A DNA stretch of 64,000 nucleotides from BNXB01 sp031556375 (GCA_031556375.1 JAVBTA010000004.1:66722-130721); one strand, 5' to 3'; counted from the stretch's first letter, positions 53,977-63,386 are shown. The notes: generated by a model from the sequence alone, not told the origin. Translations and numbers: made by a program.

Positions 53977-54726
53977 TTATTTCCCCTTTCTGAGATTACT
54001 TAGTTTTATTTGCAATCGGATCTTAGATTTACGAAACCGGATTTTAAATCTGTGAAAAAATGTCGCATCGTTCTTACTGAAAATTTCAAGTATTTCTTGT
54101 AATTGATTGACAATACATTCTCCTGTCGTTTTTTGATTTTCGTGTATTCGAAAGTAAGCCAGATTTTTATCAACCATAATAGGCTCTGAAATTTTCAATA
54201 AACGAAACCACAAATCCAAATCCATTGTCAAATCATATTTTTTATCAATGCCTCCGGCATTCATCAAAAACTGTTTCTTGAAAAAAGTCCCTTGTTGACG
54301 TAAGATGTCTGGATTCGACAAAAGTGATTTTTTACTGATTTTCGGACTTTTTGCTCCTACAATTTCTTTATTATCATAAACGAACGAAAGATTTCCGACA
54401 ATCCAATCGGCATCCGAAGATTCAAAAAAATCTGCGACAAATTGTAAGATATCGGCTTCCAGATAATCATCCGAATTGATCCACCCTATAATATCCCCGG
54501 TAGACATTTCCAAGCCTTTTTGTAAAGCATCGGCCTGACCTTCATCCTTCTCCGAAACCCATAGAATAGAAGGATATTTTTTAAGAATATCCACAGTCCC
54601 ATCAGTAGATCCCCCATCAATTACAATATGCTCAACATCCGGAAAAGACTGATTAAGCACCGACTGTATGTTTTCTTCAATAAACTGAGCCTGATTGTAG
54701 GACGGAGTCAATATTGTAATTCGCAT
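53977..54726 (-). CDS. Glycosyltransferase family 2
   Basis: A 249-residue GT-A enzyme: ITILTPSYNQAQFIEENIQS, VIDGGSTDGTVDIL, and the metal-binding NSDD-type motif in IIGWINSDDYL, then the conserved RQQGTFFKK. It has no membrane segments. It resembles cytoplasmic transferases that extend capsular or O-antigen-like repeats. Confidence 0.94.
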   Translation of the reverse strand: MRITILTPSYNQAQFIEENIQSVLNQSFPDVEHIVIDGGSTDGTVDILKKYPSILWVSEKDEGQADALQKGLEMSTGDIIGWINSDDYLEADILQFVADFFESSDADWIVGNLSFVYDNKEIVGAKSPKISKKSLLSNPDILRQQGTFFKKQFLMNAGGIDKKYDLTMDLDLWFRLLKISEPIMVDKNLAYFRIHENQKTTGECIVNQLQEILEIFSKNDATFFHRFKIRFRKSKIRLQIKLSNLRKGK

Positions 54727-54744
54727 TTCAGAAAAATTATTCTA

Positions 54745-54752
54745 CAAAGTTA
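54745..54752 (-). promoter_or_regulatory. Promoter -7 box (TAACTTTG) of the GT2-methyltransferase operon
   Basis: An exact match on the minus strand, 18 bp before the GT2 ATG, divergent from the wzi promoter. Confidence 0.6.
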
Positions 54753-54776
54753 GAACTTTTTTTGATAAAGATTTCT

Positions 54777-54784
54777 TATCTTTG
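54777..54784 (+). promoter_or_regulatory. Promoter -7 box (TATCTTTG) of the wzi-like gene
   Basis: An exact match on the plus strand, 23 bp before the ATG. Confidence 0.62.
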
Positions 54785-54807
54785 TAATTTTGTAATAAAA
54801 TACAAGC

Positions 54808-56280
54808 ATGTTTCTATCGGATTTTACTATAAAGAAAACCTTTTTTATTTTTATCATTTCTTTTTATTGTTTGCACTCATTTGCTCAAGACAGTCTGATT
54901 TACAGGATAGACGCATTTGCATCATTTGCGTCCAAGGATATCACTCCCTTTTGGATTGCTAACAATACCTATGGTACAGTACCGCTTCATTCCAATAACA
55001 TGTACGGAAGAGGTGATATCGTCTGGAAACACCATTTCAATAAGGACTTACAAATTCAGTCTGAAGTTGACATTGAAGGTGCGACCCAACATTCTTCGTC
55101 CTTTTTCATACAACAACTTTATTCTTCCTTATCATACAAATCCCTTTGCCTTACCTTCGGATCAAAAGAGTACTACAACTCTATGTTGTATAAAAACCTG
55201 AGTATAGGCGATTTCAGTTATTCTCCAAACGCAAGACCCATACCTGAAATTAACCTTAGTATTCCGGAATTTACAGCAATACCCTACACTAATGGGATTT
55301 TACTTGTCAAAGGAGACTTTGCCGTAGGAAAATCCACCGATAGCCATTATACAGAAAGAACGAAGCAACCGGGAGAAGATTATGCTATCGATATCCTGTG
55401 GCATCACAAATCATTATTTTTTCAATTACAGGATCCCAAACAACACTTTCCCTTATCCTTGACGTTCGGGCTGATGCATGCAGTGCAATGGGGAGGATGG
55501 ACTTCGGAAGAGGGATTAGGTGAACTACCTCATTCTTTCAATGATTTCATAAAGATTGTCCTGGGTGAAGGGGGTGGAGAAGATGCCTCCGTAGGAGAGC
55601 AAATCAATGTTTTAGGAAATCATCAGGGGACATATAATATAAAAATCGGCTACAAGGCATCTGATTTTGACATTGCGGCATATAAACAACATTACTTTGA
55701 CGATAAATCCGGAATGGAATACTCCAATTGGAGAGACGGAATCTGGGGAATGGAATGTGCACTGAATAAATTCAGTTACCTCAAAAAAATTGTTTTCGAG
55801 TACTTTAACACGACAAATCAAAGCGGTCCGATGCATTTTCTAAATCATGACAGACCCAATACCCGCGGAGGAGGAAACGATGATTATTACAATCATACTC
55901 AATATATTAGCGGATGGTCACACTGGGGAAGAAGTATAGGAAACCCTTTAATGACCTCACCCGAATATAGTAAAGACGGCATATTGTATTTTCAAAATAA
56001 TCGTATAAACGCTTTACATCTGGGAGTGGAGGGAAATATAATACCAGCTCTATCTTACCGTATGTTAGCCACAGGAATGTACTCATGGGGAAGGATGTCT
56101 TATCCTTTTCCGGAAAAGAAAACAGATTTTTCTACGTTATTAGAATGTAGTTATGTCAATCCGGAATGGAAAGGATGGAAGTTTACAATACAGGCTGCAT
56201 TCGATCAGGGATCATTATATAGTGATAATATCGGTTGCTCAATAAAAATCAGCAAAACAGGTGATATTTGTTCCAAATAA
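54808..56280 (+). CDS. Capsule assembly protein of the Wzi family (outer-membrane barrel)
   Basis: A 490-residue outer-membrane beta-barrel with a signal peptide (FFIFIISFYCLHSFA). The opening YRIDAFASFASKDITPFWIANNTYG, the middle HHKSLFFQLQDPKQHFPLSLTFGLMHAVQWGGWTSEEG region and the LHLGVEGNIIPALSYRML segment match Bacteroidota Wzi-like proteins, which anchor capsular or surface polysaccharide to the outer membrane. Its place between glycosyltransferase and methyltransferase genes supports that role. Confidence 0.88.
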   Translation: MFLSDFTIKKTFFIFIISFYCLHSFAQDSLIYRIDAFASFASKDITPFWIANNTYGTVPLHSNNMYGRGDIVWKHHFNKDLQIQSEVDIEGATQHSSSFFIQQLYSSLSYKSLCLTFGSKEYYNSMLYKNLSIGDFSYSPNARPIPEINLSIPEFTAIPYTNGILLVKGDFAVGKSTDSHYTERTKQPGEDYAIDILWHHKSLFFQLQDPKQHFPLSLTFGLMHAVQWGGWTSEEGLGELPHSFNDFIKIVLGEGGGEDASVGEQINVLGNHQGTYNIKIGYKASDFDIAAYKQHYFDDKSGMEYSNWRDGIWGMECALNKFSYLKKIVFEYFNTTNQSGPMHFLNHDRPNTRGGGNDDYYNHTQYISGWSHWGRSIGNPLMTSPEYSKDGILYFQNNRINALHLGVEGNIIPALSYRMLATGMYSWGRMSYPFPEKKTDFSTLLECSYVNPEWKGWKFTIQAAFDQGSLYSDNIGCSIKISKTGDICSK

Positions 56281-56291
56281 AAAGTCTATTT

Positions 56292-56921
56292 ATGTCAATT
56301 TCAAATAAAATCAGTTGTTACAATAGAAACAGGAAATACAAATACTTTCTAGACACATTTAAGCCTCAGCCCAATGATACGATATTGGATGTTGGTTTCA
56401 ATGATTCCGAGTTTTCGGATAATGATAATTTCCTTGAACGCTTTTACCCCTATCAATCAAAAATAACGGCATTAGGTATCATGGGAAATGAGTTCTTTTC
56501 AAAAAAGTATCCTGAAGTGAATGTGGTTTTGTACGATGGAAAAAAATTCCCGTTCGAAGACAAATCTTTTGATATCGGATGGTCAAATGCCGTAATAGAA
56601 CATGTAGGAGACCATGAAGCCCAACTATTCTTTCTGAAAGAATTACTTCGAACCTGCAAAAAACTGTATTTTACAACTCCTAACCGTTTTTTCCCGATAG
56701 AGGTACATACAAAGATACCTTTCCTTCATTGGCTTCCCAAACCTCTCTTTGACAAAATAATACTAAAGACACCTAAAAGATGGGCTGCCGGTGATTATAT
56801 GAACTTGTTGTCCATTCGTCAGGCTAAATCATTACTCAAAGATGCAAATGTCACCAACTATAAAATTAAAAAAAACTATTTCGGAGGTTTTGTCATGGAC
56901 TTCTGTGTCATCGTTGAGTAA
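56292..56921 (+). CDS. Class I SAM-dependent methyltransferase
   Basis: A 209-residue protein if started at the ATG at 56292; a TTG at 56268 would overlap the wzi-like gene. It has a divergent motif I (ILDVGFNDSEFSD), the acidic GKKFPFEDKSFDIGWSNAVIEHVG and YFTTPNRFFPIEVHTKIPFLHWLP, typical of sugar or lipid methyltransferases of surface-glycan clusters. It lies 11 bp after the wzi-like gene and ends the cluster. Confidence 0.86.
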   Translation: MSISNKISCYNRNRKYKYFLDTFKPQPNDTILDVGFNDSEFSDNDNFLERFYPYQSKITALGIMGNEFFSKKYPEVNVVLYDGKKFPFEDKSFDIGWSNAVIEHVGDHEAQLFFLKELLRTCKKLYFTTPNRFFPIEVHTKIPFLHWLPKPLFDKIILKTPKRWAAGDYMNLLSIRQAKSLLKDANVTNYKIKKNYFGGFVMDFCVIVE

Positions 56922-56970
56922 ATTAATCGCGGCATAAATTGAAGTTGGTGTTTTTTATTTGAAAAATAAT

Positions 56971-56979
56971 TACTTTTGC
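56971..56979 (+). promoter_or_regulatory. Promoter -7 box (TACTTTTGC) of valS
   Basis: An exact TAnnTTTGC, with a TTG at 56945-56947 at -33-like spacing; 38 bp before the ATG. Confidence 0.65.
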
Positions 56980-57016
56980 ACTTTAATTATAGAACCCTTT
57001 CTAATTTTAATTCTTA

Positions 57017-59632
57017 ATGGAGATCGCTACTAAATACAACCCGTCCGAGGTAGAAAGCAAATGGTATCAATACTGGTTGAAAAACAGATTTTTTCATTCC
57101 GAACCTGATAATCGTGAACCATACACTATCGTAATCCCGCCACCAAACGTGACCGGAGTATTACACATGGGACATATGCTTAACAATACCATCCAGGATA
57201 TTCTCATCCGTCGCGCGCGGATGATGGGCAAAAATGCCTGTTGGGTACCCGGAACGGATCACGCGTCCATTGCTACCGAAGCCAAGGTGGTTGCAAAATT
57301 AGCATCCGAAGGAATTAAGAAAACTGACCTGACACGCGAGCAGTTCCTCGAACACGCTTGGGAATGGACTCACAAACACGGAGGAATCATCCTCGAACAA
57401 TTAAAAAAACTCGGAGCTTCCTGCGACTGGGATCGCACCTGCTTTACAATGGACGAACCCCGTTCTGAAAGTGTCATTAAAGTCTTCACAGATCTTTACA
57501 ATAAAGGTCTGATTTATCGCGGTGTACGTATGGTCAACTGGGATCCAGCCGCTAAAACCGCCCTTTCTGATGAAGAAGTAAATTATAAGGAACAACAAGG
57601 TAAACTATATTACCTCAGATATAAAATTGTAGGCGAAAACGGTTATGCCGTTGTCGCTACTACCCGTCCGGAAACTATTTTAGGAGATACTGCCGTTTGT
57701 ATCAATCCGAACGATCCTAAGAATGCACATTTGAAAGGCAAGAAAGTAATCGTTCCTCTGGCAAACCGTGAAGTTCCTATTATTGAGGACGATTATGTAG
57801 ATATCGAATTCGGCACCGGATGTCTTAAAGTAACTCCTGCCCACGATGTTAATGACTACATGTTGGGCGAAAAATATAATCTGGAAACTCTGGATATTTT
57901 CAATGATGACGGAACTCTTAATAACTACGGCTTGCAATATGCAGGAATGGATCGTTTTGTTGTCCGTAAACAGATTGAAAAAGATCTAGAAGCTGCCGGT
58001 TTGATGGAAAAAGTCGAGGCTTATACCAATAAAGTAGGTTTCTCGGAAAGAACAGATGTTCCGATCGAACCTAAATTGTCCATGCAATGGTTCCTGAAAA
58101 TGGAAGATCTGGCTAAACCGGCATTGGAAGCGGTAATGAGTGACAATATCCAATTATATCCTCCTAAATTCAAAAATACTTACCGTCACTGGATGGAAAA
58201 CGTCAAGGATTGGTGTATCTCTCGTCAATTATGGTGGGGACATCGCATTCCTGCTTATTTCCTTCCTCAAGGTGGATATGTTGTGGCTGAAACAGAAGAA
58301 AAAGCCTTGGAACTTGCCAGAGAAAAATCAGGCAATAAAAATCTGAGTCTGGCTGATCTACGTCAGGACGAAGATTGCCTCGACACCTGGTTCTCCAGCT
58401 GGTTGTGGCCTATCTCGGTCTTCGACGGAATCAATCACCCGGAAAACAAAGACATCCAATATTATTATCCGACGAATGACCTGGTAACAGCTCCTGAGAT
58501 TCTCTTCTTTTGGGTTGCCCGGATGATTATCGCAGGATATGAGTACAGAGGAGAAATGCCATTCAAAAATGTATACCTGACAGGTATCGTTCGTGACAAA
58601 CTGGGACGCAAGATGTCTAAGTCTCTCGGAAACTCTCCTGACCCACTTGATCTGATCGCTGAATACGGTGCGGATGGCGTACGTTTAGGAATGTTGCTGA
58701 CATCTCCTGCCGGAAACGACCTCCCTTTCGACAATGAGCTTTGCGTACAGGGACGTAATTTTAGTAATAAAATATGGAATGCTTTCCGCCTCATAAAAGG
58801 ATGGGAAGTTGCAGATATAGAGCAACCGGAAGCTTCTGAAACTGCATGTAGCTGGTTTCAGTCCAAACTTCAGCAGACAATGGAAGAAATGAGCGACTTG
58901 TTTGATAAGTATCGCTTATCTGATGCTTTGATGCTCGTTTATAAACTATTCTGGGATGAATTCTCTTCCTGGTATCTGGAAATGATCAAACCGGGATACC
59001 AACAACCGATAGACCGGAAAACATACAACGAAACTCTTAACTTCTTCGATTCGTTGTTGAGATTATTGCACCCTTTCATGCCGTTTATCACTGAAGAATT
59101 ATGGCAAGCCCTCTTTGAACGCAAAGATGGTGAAAGTATCATGGTATCTCCAATGCCGGAAATCCGCAAATACGATTCCGAATTATTAAATGGTCTTGAA
59201 GATGTAAAAGAAGTTGTTGCAGGAATCCGTACAGTTCGTGCACAAAAAAATATTCCAAATAAAGATACTCTTGAACTTCAGGTCATAAGCGAATATGATG
59301 CCCGTTTTAATGAGATAATCATAAAATTATGTAATCTTACGTCGATTCAACAGGTTTCGGAAAAAGCTCTGAGCGCTGTATCTTTCCTTGTGAAAACAAC
59401 TGAATATGCAGTTCCGGTCAGCAACAATATAAATGTAGAAGAAGAACTGACAAAACTTCAGGAGGAACTCACTTATCAGCAAGGCTTCCTTAATTCTGTA
59501 TTAAAGAAATTAAGCAACGAAAGTTTTGTTTCTAAAGCTCCGGCACAGGTAATCGATGTTGAACGAAAAAAACAAGCTGACGCGGAAAGTAAGATCAAAT
59601 CTTTGCAGGAAAGTATTGCCGCATTAAAATAA
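57017..59632 (+). CDS. valS: Valyl-tRNA synthetase
   Basis: An 871-residue class I synthetase that charges tRNA-Val and edits mis-charged threonine. It has the HIGH motif as HMGH in PPNVTGVLHMGHMLN (about 41-55), the CP1 editing domain (about 180-340, with TTRPETILGDTAV), the KMSKS loop (about 532-536), an anticodon-binding helical domain and a C-terminal coiled coil (about 810-871). Length is normal. The DUF6340 gene follows closely. Confidence 0.97.
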   Translation: MEIATKYNPSEVESKWYQYWLKNRFFHSEPDNREPYTIVIPPPNVTGVLHMGHMLNNTIQDILIRRARMMGKNACWVPGTDHASIATEAKVVAKLASEGIKKTDLTREQFLEHAWEWTHKHGGIILEQLKKLGASCDWDRTCFTMDEPRSESVIKVFTDLYNKGLIYRGVRMVNWDPAAKTALSDEEVNYKEQQGKLYYLRYKIVGENGYAVVATTRPETILGDTAVCINPNDPKNAHLKGKKVIVPLANREVPIIEDDYVDIEFGTGCLKVTPAHDVNDYMLGEKYNLETLDIFNDDGTLNNYGLQYAGMDRFVVRKQIEKDLEAAGLMEKVEAYTNKVGFSERTDVPIEPKLSMQWFLKMEDLAKPALEAVMSDNIQLYPPKFKNTYRHWMENVKDWCISRQLWWGHRIPAYFLPQGGYVVAETEEKALELAREKSGNKNLSLADLRQDEDCLDTWFSSWLWPISVFDGINHPENKDIQYYYPTNDLVTAPEILFFWVARMIIAGYEYRGEMPFKNVYLTGIVRDKLGRKMSKSLGNSPDPLDLIAEYGADGVRLGMLLTSPAGNDLPFDNELCVQGRNFSNKIWNAFRLIKGWEVADIEQPEASETACSWFQSKLQQTMEEMSDLFDKYRLSDALMLVYKLFWDEFSSWYLEMIKPGYQQPIDRKTYNETLNFFDSLLRLLHPFMPFITEELWQALFERKDGESIMVSPMPEIRKYDSELLNGLEDVKEVVAGIRTVRAQKNIPNKDTLELQVISEYDARFNEIIIKLCNLTSIQQVSEKALSAVSFLVKTTEYAVPVSNNINVEEELTKLQEELTYQQGFLNSVLKKLSNESFVSKAPAQVIDVERKKQADAESKIKSLQESIAALK

Positions 59633-59666
59633 ATTTATGATATTTGCTAAATTAATACTTAGCAAT

Positions 59667-60734
59667 ATGAAAATTTTTCGCTTTTTACCGTTATTTTTAC
59701 TACCGGCACTCGTTTTTCTTGTTTCATGTAAAACTTCATATGTTGTGCCTATTGAGATCCAAAAACCCGGAATTTTGATTATTCCCGGGAAAGTTGAAGG
59801 TCTGCTTATTGTAAACAATGCTGTACCCCAACCCGGAGATCAGATTGTTACACTTAAGATAAACCAGAAAAATGCTGATATAAAACAAAAAATCCAAACA
59901 GACACTGCTCTCTGGGCTACAGTAATACTCACTTCGAAGAATATTTCCGATGCCAATTTTTTCGAAAAAACATCATTATACCAAGAAGCATTAAGAAATG
60001 ATAATGAATGGCTGGCAGTTAAACCTCTTTCCAAAGAAAAATGCGACTCCTTATATAACGAATCGGAATGCAATGTGATACTCTCTATTGATCGCCTGGT
60101 ATTCGATATGGAACATGCCGCCGTAAATACTGTCAACAATAATATTTTTGGACCTGATGGAACTTTCTTATATACCAAATGCCGTGGATTACTTACTTCC
60201 AGCATTTATACGAAAAATAAGAAAACCAGGTTAACGTCTTTCAATATTCAGGACAGTATCAATGTAAACTCTGTTGTACAAGGAGATTCTGCCAGAATTT
60301 TTCAGGAAATACCCAATATTATCATTAAAGAATTAAGTAATATCCTTTCAACAAGATTAGCATACTACTTTATTCCGGATTGGATATTGACAGAACGTAC
60401 AATTTATACGTCTTCCAACTCCAAGATGCTAAAGGCTGACAGATATTTTGAAAAAAAGGATTGGGAAAACGCCAGGATACTCTGGGAAGAATTATTTTAC
60501 AGGAAAGAAAAAAACACAGCTCTGGACAAGGCCAGAATGGCTATGAATATCGGAACGGCATATGAAATGGAAGATAATCTCATAATGGCTGTATATTGGG
60601 TTCAAAAGGCAATTAGCATTTATAGCACCGTGGAAAAAACAGAAAAAGAAAAACAGGAAGCCAGCGAATATCTGGGTAAACTCAACACCAGAATACAAAA
60701 CAATAAGATACTGGATATGCAGTACGATGAATAG
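59667..60734 (+). CDS. DUF6340 family lipoprotein
   Basis: A 355-residue lipoprotein. I choose the ATG at 59667, giving the signal MKIFRFLPLFLLPALVFLVSC (lipobox Cys21); an ATG ten codons earlier is possible. A beta-rich N-terminal domain (about 22-225) is followed by TPR-like helices (KADRYFEKKDWENARILWEELFY; AMNIGTAYEMEDNLIMAVYWVQKA). Function unknown; such proteins probably sit on the inner face of the outer membrane. It is co-directional with valS, 34 bp downstream. Confidence 0.72.
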   Translation: MKIFRFLPLFLLPALVFLVSCKTSYVVPIEIQKPGILIIPGKVEGLLIVNNAVPQPGDQIVTLKINQKNADIKQKIQTDTALWATVILTSKNISDANFFEKTSLYQEALRNDNEWLAVKPLSKEKCDSLYNESECNVILSIDRLVFDMEHAAVNTVNNNIFGPDGTFLYTKCRGLLTSSIYTKNKKTRLTSFNIQDSINVNSVVQGDSARIFQEIPNIIIKELSNILSTRLAYYFIPDWILTERTIYTSSNSKMLKADRYFEKKDWENARILWEELFYRKEKNTALDKARMAMNIGTAYEMEDNLIMAVYWVQKAISIYSTVEKTEKEKQEASEYLGKLNTRIQNNKILDMQYDE

Positions 60735-60781
60735 TTTATATATTTTTCACTATCATTGCACCACAATAAATTTCTTGTTCT

Positions 60782-61228
60782 ATGACGAATGTAAGAAAAG
60801 AACTGATCCCCAGACTGGAATCTGCCCTGAAAAAAAGTCTGAATGCTTTTGAAGCTACTGCTTCAGGAAATTCTTTAAGCGATTTATATCTGCACCTGGA
60901 TGGAGATAATTTGGTTCTCTCTATTTTTGATGATGTTGAAAATAAACTGCATGAGATAAACCTGGAGAAAGAGCAGGAAGACGATCCCGAGCATTTCGAA
61001 AAACGATTGATCAGTACACTCAAACATATGTTGCCGCAATTAGATCAACAACATATGTTCGATAAAGATTTCATTTTCAAGCCCTTCGCTATCAGCATGG
61101 TAGATGATGATTTTATTGTATCCGAAGAACTTATTTTCCTTGACGACAACACATTAAAGCTCGACGGAGATCTTATGACCAACCTTGACAAAGAGCTGGA
61201 TGACTTCCTCAAAGAATTGATGAAATAA
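60782..61228 (+). CDS. Conserved-looking acidic hypothetical protein (148 aa)
   Basis: Not recognised. A soluble, acidic protein (many Asp, Glu and Leu) without signal peptide or membrane segment. It has a helical N-terminus (VRKELIPRLESALKKSLNAF), a beta hairpin (LYLHLDGDNLVLSIFDDVEN) and a helical C-terminus (MTNLDKELDDFLKELMK). It ends 6 bp before tRNA-Thr, so tRNA and gene are probably on one transcript. A structural or adaptor role is only a guess. Confidence 0.7.
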   Translation: MTNVRKELIPRLESALKKSLNAFEATASGNSLSDLYLHLDGDNLVLSIFDDVENKLHEINLEKEQEDDPEHFEKRLISTLKHMLPQLDQQHMFDKDFIFKPFAISMVDDDFIVSEELIFLDDNTLKLDGDLMTNLDKELDDFLKELMK

Positions 61229-61234
61229 TATCAG

Positions 61235-61307
61235 GCCACTATAGTTCAGTCGGTAGAGCAACGCATTCGTAACGCGTAGGTCACCAGTTCGAGTCTGGTT
61301 AGTGGCT
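61235..61307 (+). tRNA. tRNA-Thr (anticodon CGT), copy 1, intact
   Basis: A regular 73-nt cloverleaf: acceptor GCCACTA/TAGTGGC, D-arm GTTC/GAGC, anticodon loop TTCGTAA (CGT), T-arm CCAGTTCGAGTCTGG, discriminator T. CCA is not encoded. Its last 54 nt are repeated exactly in the second copy at 63665. Confidence 0.95.
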
Positions 61308-61320
61308 CGTTGAATATAAG

Positions 61321-61350
61321 GCAGTTACATTAATTTGTGGCTGCTTTTTT
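61321..61350 (+). terminator. Rho-independent terminator after tRNA-Thr copy 1
   Basis: A 9-bp stem GCAGTTACA / TGTGGCTGC (two G-U pairs), loop TTAATT, followed by TTTTTT. The stretch to 61442 holds nothing further that I recognise. Confidence 0.85.
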
Positions 61351-61442
61351 GTTTGAAAGAATTGGCTGTTTAACTCACGGTTTAACTGAGAAAGTTAAAT
61401 CAGGATGATTAATAATTAATTTTAATTCACACGTAAATATAC

Positions 61443-61478
61443 AAAAAATCCTGCAAATGAGCAAACATTCACAGGATT
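61443..61478 (-). terminator. Terminator of the hipBA operon
   Basis: AATCCTG and AATG (61447-61459) pair with CATT and CAGGATT (61466-61478), with two mismatches, loop AGCAAA; the minus strand then reads TTTTTT. It closes the hip operon including the decayed third gene. Confidence 0.8.
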
Positions 61479-61730
61479 ATATGAATATGGTTTTGAAAAC
61501 GCTTTATGTGACGGTTTCTCTGAAATGCCAAGCCCAGAAATGGATCCCAATTAAACGTGGCAATAATATCTTTTTCTCGCAGAGACAACACTAACTTATC
61601 ATATAATGTAACCTCGTCTGGCAACTGTATCGCTTGAAAGTATTCGAATATCTTGCTTTTAATTCTTTCCAGATGGATGTGGATGCTGATTGTAATTTTT
61701 GTCAGGATGGTAGGCAGGAATATAATCCAT
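61469..61730 (-). pseudogene. Frameshifted, truncated third gene of the hip operon (SIR2-like candidate)
   Basis: An ATG at 61730, one base after the hipA stop, opens MDYIPAYHPDKNYNQHPHPS and then hits a stop; shifted by one base the reading continues ERIKSKIFEYFQAIQLPDEV, TLYDKLVLSLREKDIIATFN and WDPFLGLAFQRN before ending at 61469. The ATFNWDPFL strand resembles the TTNYD-type strand of SIR2-like NAD-binding proteins, but the rest of that domain is missing, so this assignment is tentative. It shows that the operon once had a third gene. Confidence 0.6.
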
Positions 61731-61731
61731 A

Positions 61732-62985
61732 TTAAAATGGTTTAAATGCTCTTACTTTCCTCTCGATTTCGGAGGGTGCAGCCTTATATTTTGCCGCGAT
61801 CTTTCTCCATTTGGAAACCGCAGATATAACTTCTTCCTTGATTTCTTCTGCGCGTATATCCGACAGCAAGTAGTGAGGCACCGTTTTCATTACCAAATCC
61901 ATTTCCAATGAATTGTCGCTCTCGTCAATATTGAGTTTTAGGCCAGTGCCGGTTTCACTAGCATTGATATCGAAAGCTGGGGATAGCGTCCAGCCAGTCT
62001 CAGTATATATGAAGCCGTGATTTCGCAGATGGTCATCCGTATTGGAGACACAAACCGAAAACAGCACTCGTCTGAATAATTCTTCCAAGTTCGATTTGGC
62101 ATCGGCGCACTCCGACTTGATAAAGTCGACCAATTCAAGATAACTTGCTCCTGTCCCTGCATCATCCCCGTCGGTATGCTGTAACAGCGTCATAGCCGAG
62201 GCATAATGAATTCGTTTATGATCTTCCGTCCGGTCAAAGCGTTGGGATAAGAAGGTATGATAAGGTGTGCCTAATTTCTTAATCGAAGCATTGGGAACAT
62301 TAATCTTTGCCATAACAGCCAGTTCATGGATGATCATTTCCCATAATCCGACATCGTAATCGTCTCTCCGGCTGGGGAATTTAGCAATCCATTGTTTCCT
62401 TTTTGTATCCACGACATCAGCTTTCGGGCGGGCGCCTCCCAGCGACGAACCGGGAGCGATCAGTTGATTAATCCATTTTAACGAGGCTTCATCCAGTTGA
62501 TCTGCGTTTTTCTCATATTGCTCTACGGCATGTTCCAGTTCTCGGAGTGAAGTCCAGGGTGGAGCAGCTAAATCCTTGTCATTGCTCAAAAAGCCACCGG
62601 TATCACTTTCTTTGAAGCGCAAACCACCCATACGGTGGCTGTCATGAACGCCAAGCAAGAAATCTACTCCGAATAATGGTTTAGGATCTCTTTTCTCTAT
62701 TTTCGACAAAAGTACCTCCCGCCGCTTCATTAATAACTGCCCCCAACGATCAGGAGAAGAATCCTTGAAGATTCCGAAGTTATCATTGGATGCCGCATAG
62801 TGCAGGCCAGAAAAAAGCGGAAGTTCAGGATCAATTGCAATTCCAGACTTTATCCATTCCTTGTCGTATTCAAAAGAATAGACGGCCTTCCCCCGCAATG
62901 AGGAGAAAGACAATATCCCGACCAATCTAGGGGAATCGTACATATACCAATCGGCATACACCAATATTTCTTTTGCCTGGCTCAT
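61732..62985 (-). CDS. hipA: HipA-family kinase (type II toxin)
   Basis: A 417-residue Ser/Thr kinase of the HipA fold. It has the N-terminal HipA_N couple (VYADWYMYDSPRLVGIL..., DSSPDRWGQLLMKRRE, about 75-90), the phosphate-binding SSLGGARPKA (about 178-187), the catalytic loop SNTDDHLRNHGF (about 312-323) and the LSPAFDIN metal-binding motif. E. coli HipA inactivates glutamyl-tRNA synthetase by phosphorylation; the target here is unknown. All key residues look intact. It follows hipB by 2 bp. Confidence 0.93.
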   Translation of the reverse strand: MSQAKEILVYADWYMYDSPRLVGILSFSSLRGKAVYSFEYDKEWIKSGIAIDPELPLFSGLHYAASNDNFGIFKDSSPDRWGQLLMKRREVLLSKIEKRDPKPLFGVDFLLGVHDSHRMGGLRFKESDTGGFLSNDKDLAAPPWTSLRELEHAVEQYEKNADQLDEASLKWINQLIAPGSSLGGARPKADVVDTKRKQWIAKFPSRRDDYDVGLWEMIIHELAVMAKINVPNASIKKLGTPYHTFLSQRFDRTEDHKRIHYASAMTLLQHTDGDDAGTGASYLELVDFIKSECADAKSNLEELFRRVLFSVCVSNTDDHLRNHGFIYTETGWTLSPAFDINASETGTGLKLNIDESDNSLEMDLVMKTVPHYLLSDIRAEEIKEEVISAVSKWRKIAAKYKAAPSEIERKVRAFKPF

Positions 62986-62987
62986 AA

Positions 62988-63353
62988 TTATTCAAATTCG
63001 GGTTCTTCTGCGTTTCCTTTATCTATCACATGCTCGATAACCGGTGTGGTTTTCTTGGCTTTCGGTGCTCTTTTCCTTGTTGTCAACTGAGCATCCTGAA
63101 TCTGCCGTCCCAATGGGTCTTTTTCGGCAATCAGCAACAAATCTTCATCCAACCGCAAAATCGACAATACTTGTAGGTAATGCCCTAGCGAAACAGATGG
63201 AGAACCGTTTTCAATATTCCCCAGTGTTGATATAGCTATACCTGCCCGTTCTGCCATAGAACGGATAGATAGTTTCCTGCGCAACCGGGCTAAGCGTATG
63301 TTCTCACCTAATGTAGCGAGAATGTTCTTCTGTTTCTGAGTATAAGTTCCCAT
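62988..63353 (-). CDS. hipB: HipB-like XRE antitoxin
   Basis: A 121-residue antitoxin-repressor. The XRE HTH (NIRLARLRRKLSIRSMAERAGIAISTLGNIENGSPS, about 17-51) is followed by a linker and a basic, disordered C-terminal tail (TTRKRAPKAKKTTP) longer than in E. coli HipB. It is expected to bind HipA and the operon promoter. The start ATG lies 26 bp after the -7 box. Confidence 0.92.
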   Translation of the reverse strand: MGTYTQKQKNILATLGENIRLARLRRKLSIRSMAERAGIAISTLGNIENGSPSVSLGHYLQVLSILRLDEDLLLIAEKDPLGRQIQDAQLTTRKRAPKAKKTTPVIEHVIDKGNAEEPEFE

Positions 63354-63378
63354 ATTAACAACATCTGATATTTCAGCA

Positions 63379-63386
63379 CAAATATA
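63379..63386 (-). promoter_or_regulatory. Promoter -7 box (TATATTTG) of hipBA
   Basis: An exact TAnnTTTG on the minus strand, 26 bp before the hipB ATG. An AT-rich, partly symmetrical stretch at about 63391-63415 could be a HipB operator, but the symmetry is weak. Confidence 0.6.
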
